Part shown: piece after piece, positions 1-13,523 of the stretch
Position numbering within the stretch: position 1 is the stretch's first letter
Layout: the number at the start of each line of letters is the position of its first letter
DNA from: Rhizophagus clarus
Lineage: Eukaryota > Glomeromycota > Glomeromycetes > Glomerales > Glomeraceae
Assembly (NCBI GenBank): GCA_015698045.1
Contig: BLAL01000334.1
Coordinates: 558,001 to 622,000, forward strand
Direction of reading: 5' to 3'
DNA: 64,000 nt
Notes under the pieces: model-generated
Told to the model about the DNA's origin: nothing
What the model saw: only the letters and a program-made list of their open reading frames with translations
The model's database searches: none
Program-made: the position numbers and the translations under genes

Positions 1-9
1 CAAACTAAC

Positions 10-2172
10 ATGTCAGACCCAATGGAAAATGTTGTTAGCATCAAACTAGCAGTGGATAACTGTTATGCAAAAAACGAGGAGGACAGCTCCATGGACATAG
101 ATCTAATTGGATTGAATACCCCAAATAAATTATCCGAGGATTCAAATAAACAGGATAATCACCACAAGAACTTATATATATTAGAACTAAAAACACTGTC
201 AAATGACACCTTTATGGACAACTCACCATTTAACGAAGACAATGACCATAAAGGAAATTTGTGTAAATCTGACACTTGCACAAATCAACCTGATAAGGGC
301 GCCCCTGCATCAATTTGAATAGGCTAATGATCAGTGATGAGATTACACATTTGTCTCCACTACCTATAAATAAAGACATAATTAGCCATTTCTTCACACT
401 GAAACACTTCTTCTTACCAAACACCCAACAAGTTGCTGATGAAACACAGAGAAATGAATATGAATTGGCTTTACTACCAGACGGTTCGTGACGCATGACT
501 AAAAAAGTAAAGAACCCAAAGGCAACATTAGAGAATCTTAAGAACAAGTCCCTGATAGCTAGCACTAAGGACTCCATTCATGCTATCAAGACCGAAGAGT
601 CCCTGGTAACTTATGATGCCTACATCAAACTGGCAAACGTAGAGGAATACTTTGCTAATGATAACAAACTAGCATTTAAAATTCTCACACGTGACTTTTG
701 TGACTTTCTAGGAGTAGAAATCAACAAAAACGATGGCAAAATCATCATTAAGAACTCCACATATAAAGGGATGAATAATATGGTTTGACTATTTAACCAC
801 AAACACAACACTCAATACTCGTTCATAAAGTTACACCCAAAGACATATTTTCTAGTTGACGGCAATAAGGTATCTTCTAAGAAGTTCAAAATACTTAACA
901 TTCTACAAACTATTGATCGCGAAGTAGTGGAATGCGCAATTTCAAAAGTTATAGGATCAAGGCGATTTTTCATTAAGAAATCAGGATTTAAACTGTCAAA
1001 AAACAATCCGCACATGTGTACCATATTCATTACGTTCAAAGATTTGGTTACGTGTAAATTAGTTAAAGATATATGGTCAATTTCTCTTGATGATACATTG
1101 TACAGACTAGTACCAGCCAACTATTCGGATACAAACATGATAAATAGGAAAAAGTTCTCAGGCAAATTTATAGGATTTAACAATGATATATCACCAGCTG
1201 CTGTTCAGGATGCATATGTAACTCAAAATTCTAAACATGTATACCAACAATCACCCAATAAATTCATCATAGAATTCTCATTAGAACATGACCTGTTTAA
1301 CACTTGCGCCATGAAGGTTCATTTTAATAATTATCATATTACAGGTTTTTCATGTAACTATGAAGTCAATTGGCAAAGACGTAACAACAAATTAGCCAAG
1401 ATCGTACCAGTGGCGCTGCCTTGTTTGAATGTAATCACTAAAATCACTTAACAAGCGGAATCAACTCAGTTAATTATACGACAAGAAGAACATGTGTCAT
1501 CACTGCCTTTGACTTCCAAGATGAAACCCAAACGCTCTACAAAAAACCTAAAAAACCAAAATAATAAAATTCCGAGTTTGCGTCAAGAAGTCAAGATAAA
1601 CTCAGTAGTAACTGGCGCTAACGCATGCGAATTAGGAAGATCAAACAGAATGATAAAACCAGTCGATATTACAAGACCACTTGACTCTTCTTATAGTATG
1701 ACTGACAACAGCAACTCCCAAGGGTCCTCCTCTACCTCTTCAACACACATGGATGGGATTGTTGAAGGGTTAGAGAGTTTGTGCTAATCGCACATTCTCT
1801 TTAACCACTTCACTATCTGCAAAGCCTGAACCTATAGAAAACGAGCTGGCAGTAATAGGTCAAATGTCGTCACAAGTGGCTCACTCAAATAACAGAATGA
1901 CCAGTGCGAATCAATCATCAATTTTAGATAATACTAATCTTACTAATAATTCTCATATTAAAAATAATAATAATATAATAGTTAATAATATAAGTGATAA
2001 GGAACAAATAGATCAAAGTAATGATTCTCACAACGAAAATTCGCATTCGAAGGAGCTAGTTAACCAATGTGAAAAAGACGTTACCATATACCTATCGAGA
2101 CAGAGATTAATATATGAAGCAGGATATCAACACAATAAAAATGATCCATCTCATCAGCAAAGAGGGAATTAA
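10..2172 (+). pseudogene. LINE copy 1, ORF1 region (broken)
   Basis: Five open pieces (10-318, 495-788, 927-1451, 1494-1787, 1864-2172) lie in different frames separated by stops. The longest, 927-1451, ends in a basic stretch (NWQRRNNKLAK). The last is Asn/Ser-rich and low in complexity. I find no CCHC knuckle like that of the other LINE's ORF1. The ORF1 assignment rests on position directly upstream of the endonuclease and on the hydrophilic composition. In LINEs this protein binds the element RNA. It is clearly inactive here. Confidence 0.55.
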
Positions 2173-2245
2173 CAAGAAGCGTATTTAGCAGATGAAAACT
2201 CATTATACCTCGATTTATCAATAGCAGTTCACAACATCAGGGGGT

Positions 2246-3442
2246 ATGGGCTCTAATAACACAGCTCATAAATTAGATGACCTTATGACATTAATGCAGG
2301 ACGACGATATAGACATAGTGGTTGTCACTAAAACCAATTCTGATAGAAAGAAAAGCTCGTTCCTAGATATTACACGTTATAATAATAGATATAAATTCTA
2401 TTTTTGTGATAAGGATATTAGTACTAATAAGAGCATAGGATACGGAGTGGCGATCGCAGTAAAGATGAAATAGGCGAAGCATTTATACAGCATAAACTTA
2501 ACATCCCCGTATCTACTCAGCATCAAATTATTGTTTAAGAAGCGAGAAATTCACATTACAGCTATTTATGCTGCACCTAAGAATAAACAACACATACACA
2601 AGAAGTTGATAGACAATACTATAAAACAATTACAACAAAACCAACTGGGATCGACTAGGACGCTACATATCATCGCTGGTAACTTTAATGAAATAGTGGA
2701 TCCCGAACTAGATAAAAGCACGCCAAGTAGCAAAAAGCCAACTACAATTAACCAGTGTCAAAATGTGTTGCATCAATTACAGACGTTAGGATTCAAAGAT
2801 ACATTTAGATTAATCAACAATGATCAAAAAGCCTTTACCTACAAACATAGCAAGAGCGAAGATGAAGCATCCACTTATACTAGAATTGATATGCTATGGA
2901 TGAAGGCCCCTAAGCAGATAATAGTTAAAACTGCATATATTATACCATCAGTAGGATGCACAGACAGTGACCATGATATTCTCATAACAAAGTTATATAC
3001 AGCAGAATTCTTGGTCAATAATAGGAGACATACTAGAAGGGCAGCTCTCGATCAACCAGGAGTAGCGGCCACCACACGAATGGATAAAGAGCAATTTGGG
3101 AATACAAACACACCCAGAAAAGAATCAGATGCAGCAGATATATCGTCAGTAAAAAGGCAAATTATAGATCTGGATAAGACATTTAGGAGTAATATAGAAT
3201 TATTCCAACAGGCATGCAGAGATTTCGCTAATAGCCCAAGTATACAATTGCATTTGAACGACACGTACCAGGCAATAGAACAACTAGTATACACTAATTC
3301 TGAACCCTGGGCGGATCATAAAGATGACACAGATGCGGCCGCTGGACCTTGTGAAGCAGTAAAGAAAAGTATTAACTCGTTTTGGTCGCAAATAGCAAAT
3401 GGCATCAATAAAGCAATTAACAGTCACCTGCTACAAGGTTGA
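2246..3442 (+). pseudogene. LINE copy 1, endonuclease domain of ORF2 (broken)
   Basis: Two pieces (2246-2473 and 2531-3442) together carry the exonuclease-endonuclease-phosphatase fold motifs used by LINEs to nick target DNA. Visible are VVVTKTN near the start, GNFNE in place of GDFN, RIDML in place of RIDY, and SDHD near 2970. The residue that is normally the catalytic Glu (ETN-type motif) is Lys, and the Asp of GDFN is Asn, so catalysis should be lost even without the stop near 2471. The second piece continues into the linker between endonuclease and RT and ends at a TGA where TGG is plausible. Confidence 0.75.
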
Positions 3443-5386
3443 GCAGATTCTCAGGACCAAACAAACGAATAAAAAACCATTAGAATATATTGCAGCCAAG
3501 CACACGAGTAAACTATATAAATTACTCAAAGACCTCAAAAGATTTTACGGAGAATCCTCAAATATTGTAGGTATGGAGGCCCAATCATTCAGTTTAATGG
3601 ATACAGAGAGATACTGGAAATTCAAATTCCCTAAATATAACCGCGATTATAGTGACGCATCACTAATTCATTTTTCTGAACATCGTAATTTTATGATTAC
3701 AGATTTAGATATCAAAGATCTGTGAAGCATTAATCAGCTAGAAGACCACATCAAGACACATAGAGAGATGGATCAGGTGATTAGGAAGTTTATACAATCT
3801 GCTAAAGCTATTGAAAAGCATCATGAATGCATACAGTCAAATCAAACTAAATGGCTGACGAGCACCCAAGATAAATACAAAGATAGATTAGTGATTGACA
3901 GAGTGGTTATACAAGACCAATATGGAGATAGATCGATTGAATTGAACCCAACCTGAATTAAACAGGAAGTAGAAAAGCATATTAAGACGACGTTCAGGAA
4001 AAAGATATGTAATTTTGATGATATGAGTGAAGAATGGAAACAGATATATGAGCCTATAGAAGAATACAAGGATGTATGGCGAGAAGCTATTGAGCCCATT
4101 ACATTAGGAGAATGGTTAGATACGTTGGCTAAATTAAATACTGGAATCGATTATAGAGTTATTAGACTATTTTTAGACGATCTACATAAGTTGATTATAG
4201 ACTTCGTCAACATTACTATTAGGGTAGGCATAATATCCGATTATTGGAAGCAATTATATTTATGTCTCTTCCCTAAACCCAATCATTTTGACTATGACTT
4301 AAATAACATCAGGCCTATTATGCTACTGGATACCATTAGAAAGAGCGCAACCAAATTAGTCACGGAAAGAATTAGTAGGATACTAATAGAGCATAAAATG
4401 CTTAAAGGGCATAATTTCTGTAGACTCAAAAATGAAGATACAACTACACCTTTAACCATTTTGAATAGCCTAATTGAGGACGCTAAAGAACAGGATAAAG
4501 AGCTCCATGTAGTTACCCAAAATATTAAGAATGACTATGATTCAGTGAGCATTAATAGCTTAGGAATGGCATTAGATCGTTTAAATATGCCAACCAATCT
4601 GACTAAATGGATTTGTAATCTTTATAAAAAAAGATCTATTTGAGCCATTACAGCGTTCGGCTTAACAGATAGAGTCATAGTACAAGACGGCATTGATCAA
4701 GAAGATGCATTATTCCCGCTGATATGGCGTATTTTTTACGATCTCCTATTGGTAAGATTACAAAACAGGAGTTGTGGGGGATACACGATAGGGATCAAGT
4801 GGCCAACCAACATCCGTACATATTTCACGTATAAAATCGAAATGCGTATCTTGGCTATGACATATATGGATGACACTATCTATTTAGATCACACGGTCAC
4901 AGGAGTACAGAAATCCATAGATATCGCAAAGGACTTTATAGGATACATGATATAGAAGTTAACAGTACTAAAACAGAATACATAGCTATAAATACATCTG
5001 ACGATAGGGATAAATGTAAAGTATCGATTAGATTGGATCGGGTCGAGCACTACCCCACTCTTAAAGCTATTAGATATTTAGGTTGCTATTTTTCTAGTCA
5101 TAGACAGGCCTCTAAAATCAAAAAGATCATTAAGGATATCATAGATGATTTCCTTCGTCTGCTAAGATCTAAAGCTATATCAGTGGGATAAATCGAATAT
5201 TTAGTGAACAGGATATTAATCCCTAGATGCACATATATAGGACAACTCACCAATTTTTCAGAATCCGAATGGGAGTATTTATTCTGTTCAGTGCTAAAGG
5301 TAGTCAAACAGAAATGTGGCTTTGCCAGTAGCATTCTGACTTCTACCCTGTTACATCACAACATTATTAACATAGCCACACCGTAA
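3399..5386 (+). pseudogene. LINE copy 1, reverse transcriptase domain of ORF2 (broken)
   Basis: Pieces 3399-3725, 3768-3956, 4023-4643, 4749-4955 and 5204-5386 cover the linker, palm and fingers of a LINE reverse transcriptase. Recognisable blocks are NNIRPIMLLDTIRKSATKL (the RPI..L...K block), NDYDSVS (normally KAFDSV, with the first catalytic Asp apparently replaced by Asn), DGIDQEDALFPLIW (normally GxxQGxxxSPLLW) and YMDDT, the FADD-type catalytic box, near 4863. Stops at about 3722, 3954 and 4641 fall where TGG or similar codons would fit. It is inactive. Confidence 0.8.
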
Positions 5387-6409
5387 AAAATCATTATTGC
5401 GCAACAAATGGCTAATTTATGCAATAACTTGAATTCGACATCATTAGCACATACGGCCACTAGAATTCGACTTCAAACGGCATAACTTAAACTAGGTATT
5501 CCTAAGAGCATTTTAACGTTTGATATAGGTTACCTTAAATCAAATATAAGATTAGGACAGCATAACAACAGCTCAAAGTCCCGCAGATCAGATAGAGTGG
5601 AGCATCGCAGGAGGCAATCATGCAATTTGCACATTCTTATATGAACACAAAGCGGATGGATTAATTATTAAATTCAATAATCACAAATGTGAATTCCCAC
5701 TAATATATTTTGAGCAAATAATTATAGGAAATTGAACCGCTATTAGTTGGCCTTTTTTCAAGCAATTGTAAGGGAATTCAACACGAGGTAGAGCAGTTTT
5801 GTGGTACAAAAAATTAACCTGATTCATTGAGAACGGAGTAGTACCATTAGCAGACGAGTCTATTAGAGAATGTAGATTTATAAGACTTACATCGAAGCTT
5901 ATCTTGATACAGTTCTAGCAAAATCGTCGCAGATCAAGAAAAAGGATCTTTTGTTTATTCTACCAGGCGAATTTGAGGAGGCTCCAATATTAGGACAAAT
6001 TAATAATAAAGGGAAGCCTGATAAGAATGGAAGTTTCGCAGTAAAGAAGGTGATAATGACAGCAGCTGACACAATATCAGTGAGGAAGCTGGGAATAGAT
6101 CAATAAACATCATGTTCACTGCTTTTACCCACTCGAATTCATCGTTCGCATATCCAGATTATCAAACAATATAAAACTGATAAGTCAATTTGTCAGGACT
6201 GGGCGGATATATGTAATTATGAAGAAAGAAAGATGACAGCTGAAAGAGGGAATCTCTTGGACATCAATACAATGGTACTGGTGATACCCATCATAGGATA
6301 TGACGTATAAATAGAGAAATGGTTGGATGATTCAGCACTGCAAGAATCACTAATGCGAACAAAGACAACCATACAAGAAGGATAGGATAAATCAAGGTCA
6401 AATCAAAGA

Positions 6410-7651
6410 TTGGAAATATACACGTACAGATCGCTCACCATGACACGGTATAATAACACGATTTCACATTACAAGAGTGACAGCCACCATATTTCTATGG
6501 GGGTGGGAGTGTATATCAGGGACCATTTAGGTCGTGAATTTAAGACTGTGGCAAATATTAGAAATTGGCCATCGTCAACCAGAACTGAGATATGCGCGAT
6601 ATTAATTGCCTTAATGGCAGTACCAGAACTAGCACAGGTGGTAATTTATACAGATAGTCAATGCGCGATTGATGACATCATTACTTGAAACAAGAAATCA
6701 GCTCGGGCTAAGGAAAAAACTACTAACTATTGCATTTTATTTAGAATAGCTCAGATAATTGAAGAAAAATTGATTAATTTAGAGGTGATTAAAGTGAAAG
6801 GGCATTCGAGTATAGCAGGGAATGAGGAGGCAGATAGATTAGCAGCGGAGGGGAGTAATAGCAATTTTAGATTTACATATAGGATAGATTACAGTAGTAA
6901 AGAATTTAGGTATATATCGACTTATGATCAAATCCCGATAGAGCAATCTTTAAGGAAGTTCATTACCCGACTCTTGAACATATATAACGCAATAGAATGG
7001 TCGCTACTACAATGCAATAGAGAGTTATGCCATACCAATAATAGACAGGTGGCATGGGAGGTAACATGGAGCCTATTGAACCAATTGAGAGGATTTCGAT
7101 GTAGAAGTTCAAAGTGTCATTATATGATGGTTTTCATGGTTAAGATGTTGCACAAATGCCTCCCAATAGGTAGTATTTTAGCACAAAGGAGAAGTGACTT
7201 ATATAAGAATTACAGATGTCTGGCATGTCAAAATGATAATGTAGAAGATTGGGAACATCTTTTAGCCTGCTGTGGTTACGATGATGCATGGAATTCTATC
7301 CATGAGAAGTTAACCATTGAATTCAAGATTATAGGTCAGAAAGAATTGAAGGATAATAAGGCGCTGCTTACAAGACTTAACGCCGCTATAATAGAGCTAC
7401 TTGGTAGGCAGGCAACTTCAGCAAAGTTCTGCGACTTCGTCAAGTTATCAATGGAAGTTAAATACAACCGAGCATGGTTAGATGCATTGAAAAAGACTTT
7501 GCGTATAAATGAAACTAAAGCAATAGGATTGTATGTACACTTTTTATTTAAATTTATCGCGTTGTATAGGGAAATGATATGGAAGCTAAGATGCAATCAG
7601 ACAATTGCTTGGGAGAAATCAGTGGTGATAACCAAGCAACAGAAACACTGA
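6410..7651 (+). pseudogene. LINE copy 1, RNase H and C-terminal finger of ORF2 (broken)
   Basis: 6410-6688 and 6770-7651 encode an RNase H domain followed by the LINE C-terminal region. The block NWPSSTRTEICAILIAL carries the catalytic Glu, IYTDSQCAID the second Asp, and VKGHSSIAGNEEADRLA the His and last Asp. The first Asp motif (normally YTDGS) reads IYTYRSL, so the active site is incomplete. A stop at about 6686 separates the two halves. Further on is a CLAC...WEHLLAC finger of CxxC-H-C type near 7220-7270, matching CRSC...HLILC in the other LINE. The stretch 5387-6409 between RT and RNase H has the expected length but no long open frame. Confidence 0.8.
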
Positions 7652-8286
7652 AAGAGTACGTAACAGCCAATATCCAGTAGTTCTGGCCATGGGCGACGTG
7701 AAAGACAAGTGGTCACATCTCAAAAGAACGTATCAATTACACAACAAAATACAAGACGATCATGTGTATTGTTACAATGAGGGCAACTTGAAATCAATTA
7801 TGACAGAAATGAGGCAAATGTCGAATGCTATAATGATCCATTCATAGCGCCGCCGTCCCTCCTCCCTTATATACTAGGATAGAACAGTTGATTAAGGCCA
7901 TCCCATTAACGTTTGAAGCTACACAAAAATACATTGAGACGTATGTGCAAGAGCCTTGGGCAGATGTCAGGAAAAAATTAAAGTCAAAGAAAATATATTG
8001 GGTAGTAGATTGGAGAAGGGAAGGACATGGAGAATAGAGAGTATTGGGTTATGGTTTTTATGTTTTATTTTTGTTTTATTTTAGATAGATTGTAATATAT
8101 AATAGATTGGGGGTTTAGTCAGAGGGTTGGTTTTAATTTTTTTTAGTGCAATAGCGATATGATTGAATGGTCCAATCGGTCATTAGCTGTTGGATCGGAG
8201 CTGTATCTAGGTTTAATTATTAGTGATTATTATGTAGTCCAGTAATTTTCAATAAAGATGGTAGCGTTATCAACGCCAAAAAAAAA
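7652..8286 (+). other. LINE copy 1, 3' tail with AATAAA and poly-A
   Basis: Non-coding tail after the last coding piece. The sequence AATAAAGATGGTAGCG at about 8251 is followed within 30 bp by CGCC and a run of nine A. The antisense LINE ends with a similar AATAAAGATAAAGGCTAC block but without a clear poly-A. The downstream target duplication cannot be tested because the 5' end is not in view. Confidence 0.6.
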
Positions 8287-8460
8287 CATCTAATGAATAC
8301 AATAACGTTATAAAACCTGATTACTTCTGATAATCAATTATAAACCTGAGTAATAACGCTACTACTCACACTCTAATTTAATATTTTTTTCATTTCCTAT
8401 GACGAAAAAAAATTTGTGTCTTTCTTTTCTTTATGTTGATAAAGTAACCATTCGAAAATT

Positions 8461-9000
8461 AAATATTGTTAATCACTTTTAAAAGAAGATATTACAGGAA
8501 TTAATTGCTGTACAATATGTCATTATGTCATTGTTATCATGCCCATGTAATTTTATTAAATTTTACACTGATTCTGGACTGGAATCAAAGGCTTACATTA
8601 ATTAGTACATTAATTAAAAGAAGAAATCATATAATTAATTGCTAAACAATATGTCATTAAGTGTCATTGTTGTCGCGCCTGTATAATTTTATTAAATTTT
8701 ACACTGATTTTGAACTGGAATCAAAGGCTTACATTAATTACATTAATTAAAAGAAGATATCACATAATTAATTGCTGAACAATATGTCATTATGTATCAT
8801 TGTTGTCACACCTATGCAGTTTTATTAAATTTTATGCTGATTTCAGATCAGAACTAAAGGTTTACATTAATTACATTAATTAAAAGAAGATATCACAGGA
8901 ATTAATTACTTAACAATATGTCATTATGTGTTGTTGTTGTCATGCCTGTGTAATTTTATTAAATTTTACGCTAATTTCAGACCAGAACCAAAGGATGAAC
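8461..9000 (+). repeat. Tandem repeat, about 135 bp, four copies
   Basis: Units start near 8482, 8618, 8748 and 8882 with AAAAGAAGAWATYAC, pass through GAATTAATTGCTGAACAATATG, and end with a TTTTATTAAATTTTACGCTGA-like block and TTACATTAATTACATTAATT. Related copies lie at 45600-45910 on the same strand and at 40880-41000 inverted, so this is a dispersed family and not only a local array. No coding potential was seen. Confidence 0.8.
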
Positions 9001-9577
9001 TGATGTAAAATAAAATAAAAATTTTTTCGCATTGAAGTTGATAAAATCAAAATGTCATAATAAATAAAGATTTTTTAATATTATTAGCTTTATTTATAGT
9101 GTAATTATAAATATCATCTATATACAACATTTTAATTAATGTAAAGGACGAATAAATTTTTTAATATGTATTATTTGCATTATTGGTAGTAAAAAAATGA
9201 CACTTATTGTATTATATCAAGGGAAAAATTGAGTTTTATGGCTTTTTTTAGTTGCAGCACTGTAAACATTATTCCTCAAAACCTGTAATATTCTGTAAAT
9301 GACAAATAGTAAGTGTGTTTTAGGCGATCCTTCTGAAGGAAACACTGTGTTTAATTAGATTCAGAAGTTTCAAAGATAGTTTTGGCTTATATTGGATGAA
9401 GCATGAGTGAAACGTTTCAAATTTTGATTATCGTGAATTGGCGCAATTTTTTGATTCATTTGAAATACATAAATTTTTATAAATTGACAAAAGCAAGAGA
9501 AATTTTTTATTGTAAAGTTTAAATTTGACATAAAAAAGTGATAAAGTTTAAATTCAAGTAAATAAAATACTCTCAAA
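9001..9577. other. Gene-free AT-rich spacer
   Basis: No gene, RNA or clear repeat was seen. It is the 5' flank of the decayed transposase gene at 9578 and has no recognisable inverted terminal repeat. Confidence 0.5.
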
Positions 9578-12500
9578 ATGTCTTTCAAATGTCCATTTTG
9601 TCCAAGATATTTTAGTACAAGGTCTGTATATACTCAACATAAAAATCACTGTATATTAACTACTAATAATAATAGCGATAATAGAAGTAATGATAATGAT
9701 ATTGAGGTAAGAAACAGAAATTATTTAAAATTTTCTTTAAACATAATTTCTAATTTTATACTAAATTTAGATGGTCTATGAAAATTTAAATGAAGACTTT
9801 TCTGATAATGAAAGTATAGACTCAGAAATAAATGATTAGAGTTTTTAAAGTAAGATGTCAATTTTGGAGACCAATGAAATTGATAAAAATGAAAATATCA
9901 ATGAAAATATCTGGGAGATTTTGATTTAGAACCAAGTGAAGATTCTGACTCAGAATTAAATGATGAAAAATTCAAACCAGAAATTAATACAATGTATCTA
10001 AATGAAGCATATGGTAATTTAATATCCAATGTAACAGGCAATATTATAATTAAATTTTTTAACAAACATGCAAATTTAAATAAATCCACTCTTCCAAAAT
10101 CTATCAAACAAGATCATAAATTTATGAATAATATGAATCTACCAAGTTTAAAGTATACTAAAACTTGTGTAATAAATTATAAAAATAATAAGTATTTTCT
10201 TTATCATCGGTATATAATAAATTGTATAAAAAACATATTGTTAATTTCTGACATATCACAAAATTTTGCACTAACTTTTAAAAAAGTTAAGGTAATTATT
10301 TATATCATATAACTTAAAAATGTAAAATATATACTAATTATTATTAACTTAAAGCATAATGAAGAAAAAGTGTATGGTGAGCAGAATACTGGAACATGGT
10401 GGAAAAATACATAAGCACTCTTGCCAATTGGTGCCAAGCTTTTATTTTTAATATTGTATTCAAATGCTACAAATGTTGATACACTGGGGAAAAGTCAACT
10501 TCATCCAATTTACTTGTCAATTGGTAATATTAAAAATTGGAGGCGTAACAAACAAAATGTAAAACAATTATTAGGATACTTGCCAATCCTAAAATCTAAA
10601 GATAATACTAAGAGAAAGTCTGAAACATTTAAGAAAGCTGTCTGTAAGTGCTTTCATAGATCCTTAGAAAAGTTATTAGATCCTCTATTAAAACTAAATA
10701 AAAAGGGTATTAATCTAACTTTGAATAACAAAACTATTTGGTTCTATTCTCAGATTTTAATTATAATTTCTGACTGGCCAGAAGCTGCAATGTATTGTCT
10801 TTTGTATAAATCATCAATGTCAAAGGGCAGTGATATATATTAGTTAATATTTTAGGGGTGGTAAGTAAAAATCTTAGATTACACAATTTTTTAAAAAATA
10901 TGTTTAGTTGCACAAGACCAAGATATCTTACCTAGGGGTGGAGGATAAGCGCCTATAGTAAAAAAATATTAGCTAATATATGTTACTGCCCAAACCATTC
11001 TTATCAGTTTTGTCTGATCACAAGAGACAATCTTGCTGATCTTAATTTACAATTTAATGATATAATAACGTGAACTCACCTTAATATACAGGAACATTTT
11101 AATCAAAGCACAGTAAATTCTGTTAGCATTGAAAATATATATAATTTTTTTTGAAAATTATCATAAGTTTACGCAATATTTGTTATACCAGTATTTATTT
11201 ATTTTATTAATATATTACTTATTAATTTATTTTAAGTAATATAAATATCTATCAAACCACAGTGCCCAATAGATTACATCATCTTGATTTAGGTCTTTTC
11301 AATTATCAAATCAATTATATGAAAAAGCTTTTAGAAGAATAATGCAGAAAATCTTTAGTAGATAAAATAGATCATCGATTAGTCAAAATACCAGATTGAA
11401 GATCTTTACAAATGAAATACAAACATTAGCCAGACTAACAGCTGATGTATATTGCAATCTGATGAAAATAATGATTTTTATAGTGGATAATTTATATGAA
11501 AATAATGAGAATATTGAAAATTTTGTAAAGAATGAAGATCTAACAAAACTTTACGAAGCTCAGAATGAAATGTATGCAATTAGTTGATATGAAAATTTTA
11601 AAGAAAGTGATTTGATCAAATTTTAGGAATCGATAAATGAATGGTCTCAAATGTTTATCAAAACTCTCCAACATATGTCCCTCTCAGGACTGAAATTACC
11701 AAAACTGTATTTGTGAGTATACCATATAGTTGATTCAATTTGATCTTTTGGTGCAGTTAATGGATACACTACAGAGACTTACAAAAGTCTTCACAAAGAA
11801 TATGTCAAAAATATATACTGATTAAGTAATAAAAAAAAATATTGAAATACAATTAATACAAATAGTAAGTATTATAAAATTACGTACTTATATAATGAAG
11901 ATTTTTAATTGATTAAATTTTTTTATAGATTTGACAGCAATTAATAATAAATATAACCCATTGAACACCAAATTTAGCAATCACCCTCCGTACATTTAAA
12001 TTCGTGGCTAAACATTTTGAATTTTTGCTAAAAGATGCACATGATTTCTTTGTAGAACAGGCGAAAAATTCTAATATCAATAATAGAATGAAATCTGGAT
12101 TTGAAAATTTTTCTGAATGTTTAAATCTGTATATAGATTACGAAAATATTGCAGATAAAGGCAAAGTGTCTATATACAGATCAGTTATAATAGAAAATGG
12201 TGAATAATACATGCATGCAACTAATAGTTATTACGGCAAACCTTGGTTTAGTAATGTGTCAATTTGCATGGACTTTGATGAATTATTTGATTATGCTTCT
12301 GATCAAGGCATTTGTTATGGGCAGGTAATTATTTAATTCGTGATCTGTAAAACAATCAGAGAAAATTAAGGAAAAACAATAAAAACGTTTTTTGTGATTA
12401 CGTCGTGATCACTTGATCCAATGTCAATAAACTTTTTTTTTTAATGTGTAGCCTTACGCCCTCTACAAAACAAAATAAAGATCATCAAAATTGGACCAAT

Positions 12501-13053
12501 AGAACGTGAGATAATCGCAAAACCAATTTTTTCCAGGGCATATCAGATTCTAATATTAGAATCCGATATGCCTCGGAAAAAATTGGTTTTGCGATTATCT
12601 CACGTTCTATTGGTCCAATTCTGGCAATCTTTTTTTTAATTTGTAGAGGATGTAGAGAGCTATATGACATAAAGCTTTCATCGAGATTCAATCACTAGAT
12701 CACGATGTAATCGCAAAAAACTTTTTCATTTTTTTCCCATAATTTTCTCCGATTGTTATCCGAATCACAAATTAATTTATTGGTACAAATTATTTAAATG
12801 ACGTTACTAAATTAAAATATTTTTGAAGATTTTGTTAATAGCAAGGATAGATTTTGAAGATCTGTTAAATCTTGCATTAATTTAATGGTATAACTTCAAA
12901 TTTGAAAGTCATCCATATCTTTATGAATGCCCTTTACTAGAACTTACAGAAATCTATAATTTTATCGATATTGAGACTATACAAAATATTGTACATATAG
13001 TATTCCAGTTTGATAAATCAAATGAATATTTTGTAAACAAATATATATTTTAA
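9578..13053 (+). pseudogene. Decayed Plavaka-type (CACTA-like) transposase gene
   Basis: A diverged, broken paralogue of the gene at 33007-35991, in the same exon order. It starts with MSFKCPFCPRYFSTRSVYTQ, a CxxC...H finger. Later pieces include NIKNWRRNKQNVKQLLGYLP and DWPEAAMYC (10421-10843), RLTADVYCNLMKIMIFIVDN (11396-11587), FEFLLKDAHDFF...FSECLNLYIDYENI (12004-12207), and a last piece ending NEYFVNKYIF at 13053. Several exons contain stops or frameshifts, some at codons that are Trp or Gln in the better copy. The family is known as a fungal DNA transposase group related to CACTA/KDZ elements. The CACTAG end at 13080 lies only 27 bp downstream and belongs to the next element. Confidence 0.8.
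12335..12773. mobile_element. Foldback (long inverted-repeat) element in a pseudogene intron
   Basis: The two halves pair over nearly their whole length. The left end AATTCGTGATCTGTAAAACA matches the reversed right end at 12750-12773. The inner arms, from AATTGGACCAATAGAACG at about 12490 to its complement near 12620, surround a short centre at about 12540-12575. It lies inside what is the intron between exons 6 and 7 of the paralogous gene. The exact target duplication could not be settled. Diverged sequences with similar GATCA...AAGATC arms occur at 61800-62120. Confidence 0.8.
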
Positions 13054-13079
13054 ATTTAGTTATAATGATAAATAAATAT

Positions 13080-13440
13080 CACTAGTCAAAAAAGGAATAT
13101 TCGGCCTTAATAAAATTTGGCCTATATTTGACCAAAATTAAAAATTATTCGACCTCAATTAGTAATGATCTATGATTAAACATATATTCGACATTGTTGA
13201 ATTATAGTCGAATAGTGTATATAAAGTTGCCTGCCGAAACTAAGAAGTTTCAATATATCGAAATTGTCAAAACTATTTCGACATTTCGACATTGACCTTC
13301 TGATTTGTCAAAATGCTGAAATAGTTTTGACATACCGAATCTATTTCAATAGTTTCAGCATTCACTAATCTGCAGTTTGCAGATTTCTGATCAGTTTTAA
13401 TATCGGTCATATGAGCTGATTTACTGATCGTAGATAATCT
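13080..13440 (+). repeat. Left terminal inverted repeat and subterminal region of the 26-kb unit
   Basis: Begins CACTAGTCAAAAAA and continues with TTCGGCC, TTTGGCCTATATTTGACC, TTCGACCTCAATT and ATTCGACATTG blocks, which are short subterminal motifs in both orientations. From about 13200 follow further self-complementary stretches around TTTCGACA and GTCAAAAT. CACTA transposases or their helper proteins normally bind such subterminal repeats. Confidence 0.75.
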
Positions 13441-13523
13441 TTTTTTTTTGAAAAATAAATGGTTACAGTTTTTTTTAAACCGGATAAAAAAAAAATTTTT
13501 ATTTTTATTTTTTTTGCTTTAAG

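Larger units (their letters stand above)
1..8286 (+). mobile_element. Decayed LINE (non-LTR retrotransposon), copy 1
   Basis: A plus-strand non-LTR retrotransposon whose 5' end may lie outside the window. Fragments appear in the order ORF1-like region, apurinic-type endonuclease, reverse transcriptase, RNase H, C-terminal CxxC...H...C finger. It ends with AATAAA at about 8251 and nine A residues at 8278-8286. Every domain is broken by stops and frameshifts, so it is a dead copy. The domain order and 3' end (AATAAAGAT followed by a GTAGCG-type tail) resemble the minus-strand LINE at 18717-27886, but the proteins have diverged strongly, so it is an older or different lineage of the same kind (RNase H-bearing, I/Tad-like). 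Clade assignment is inference from domain order. Confidence 0.85.
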
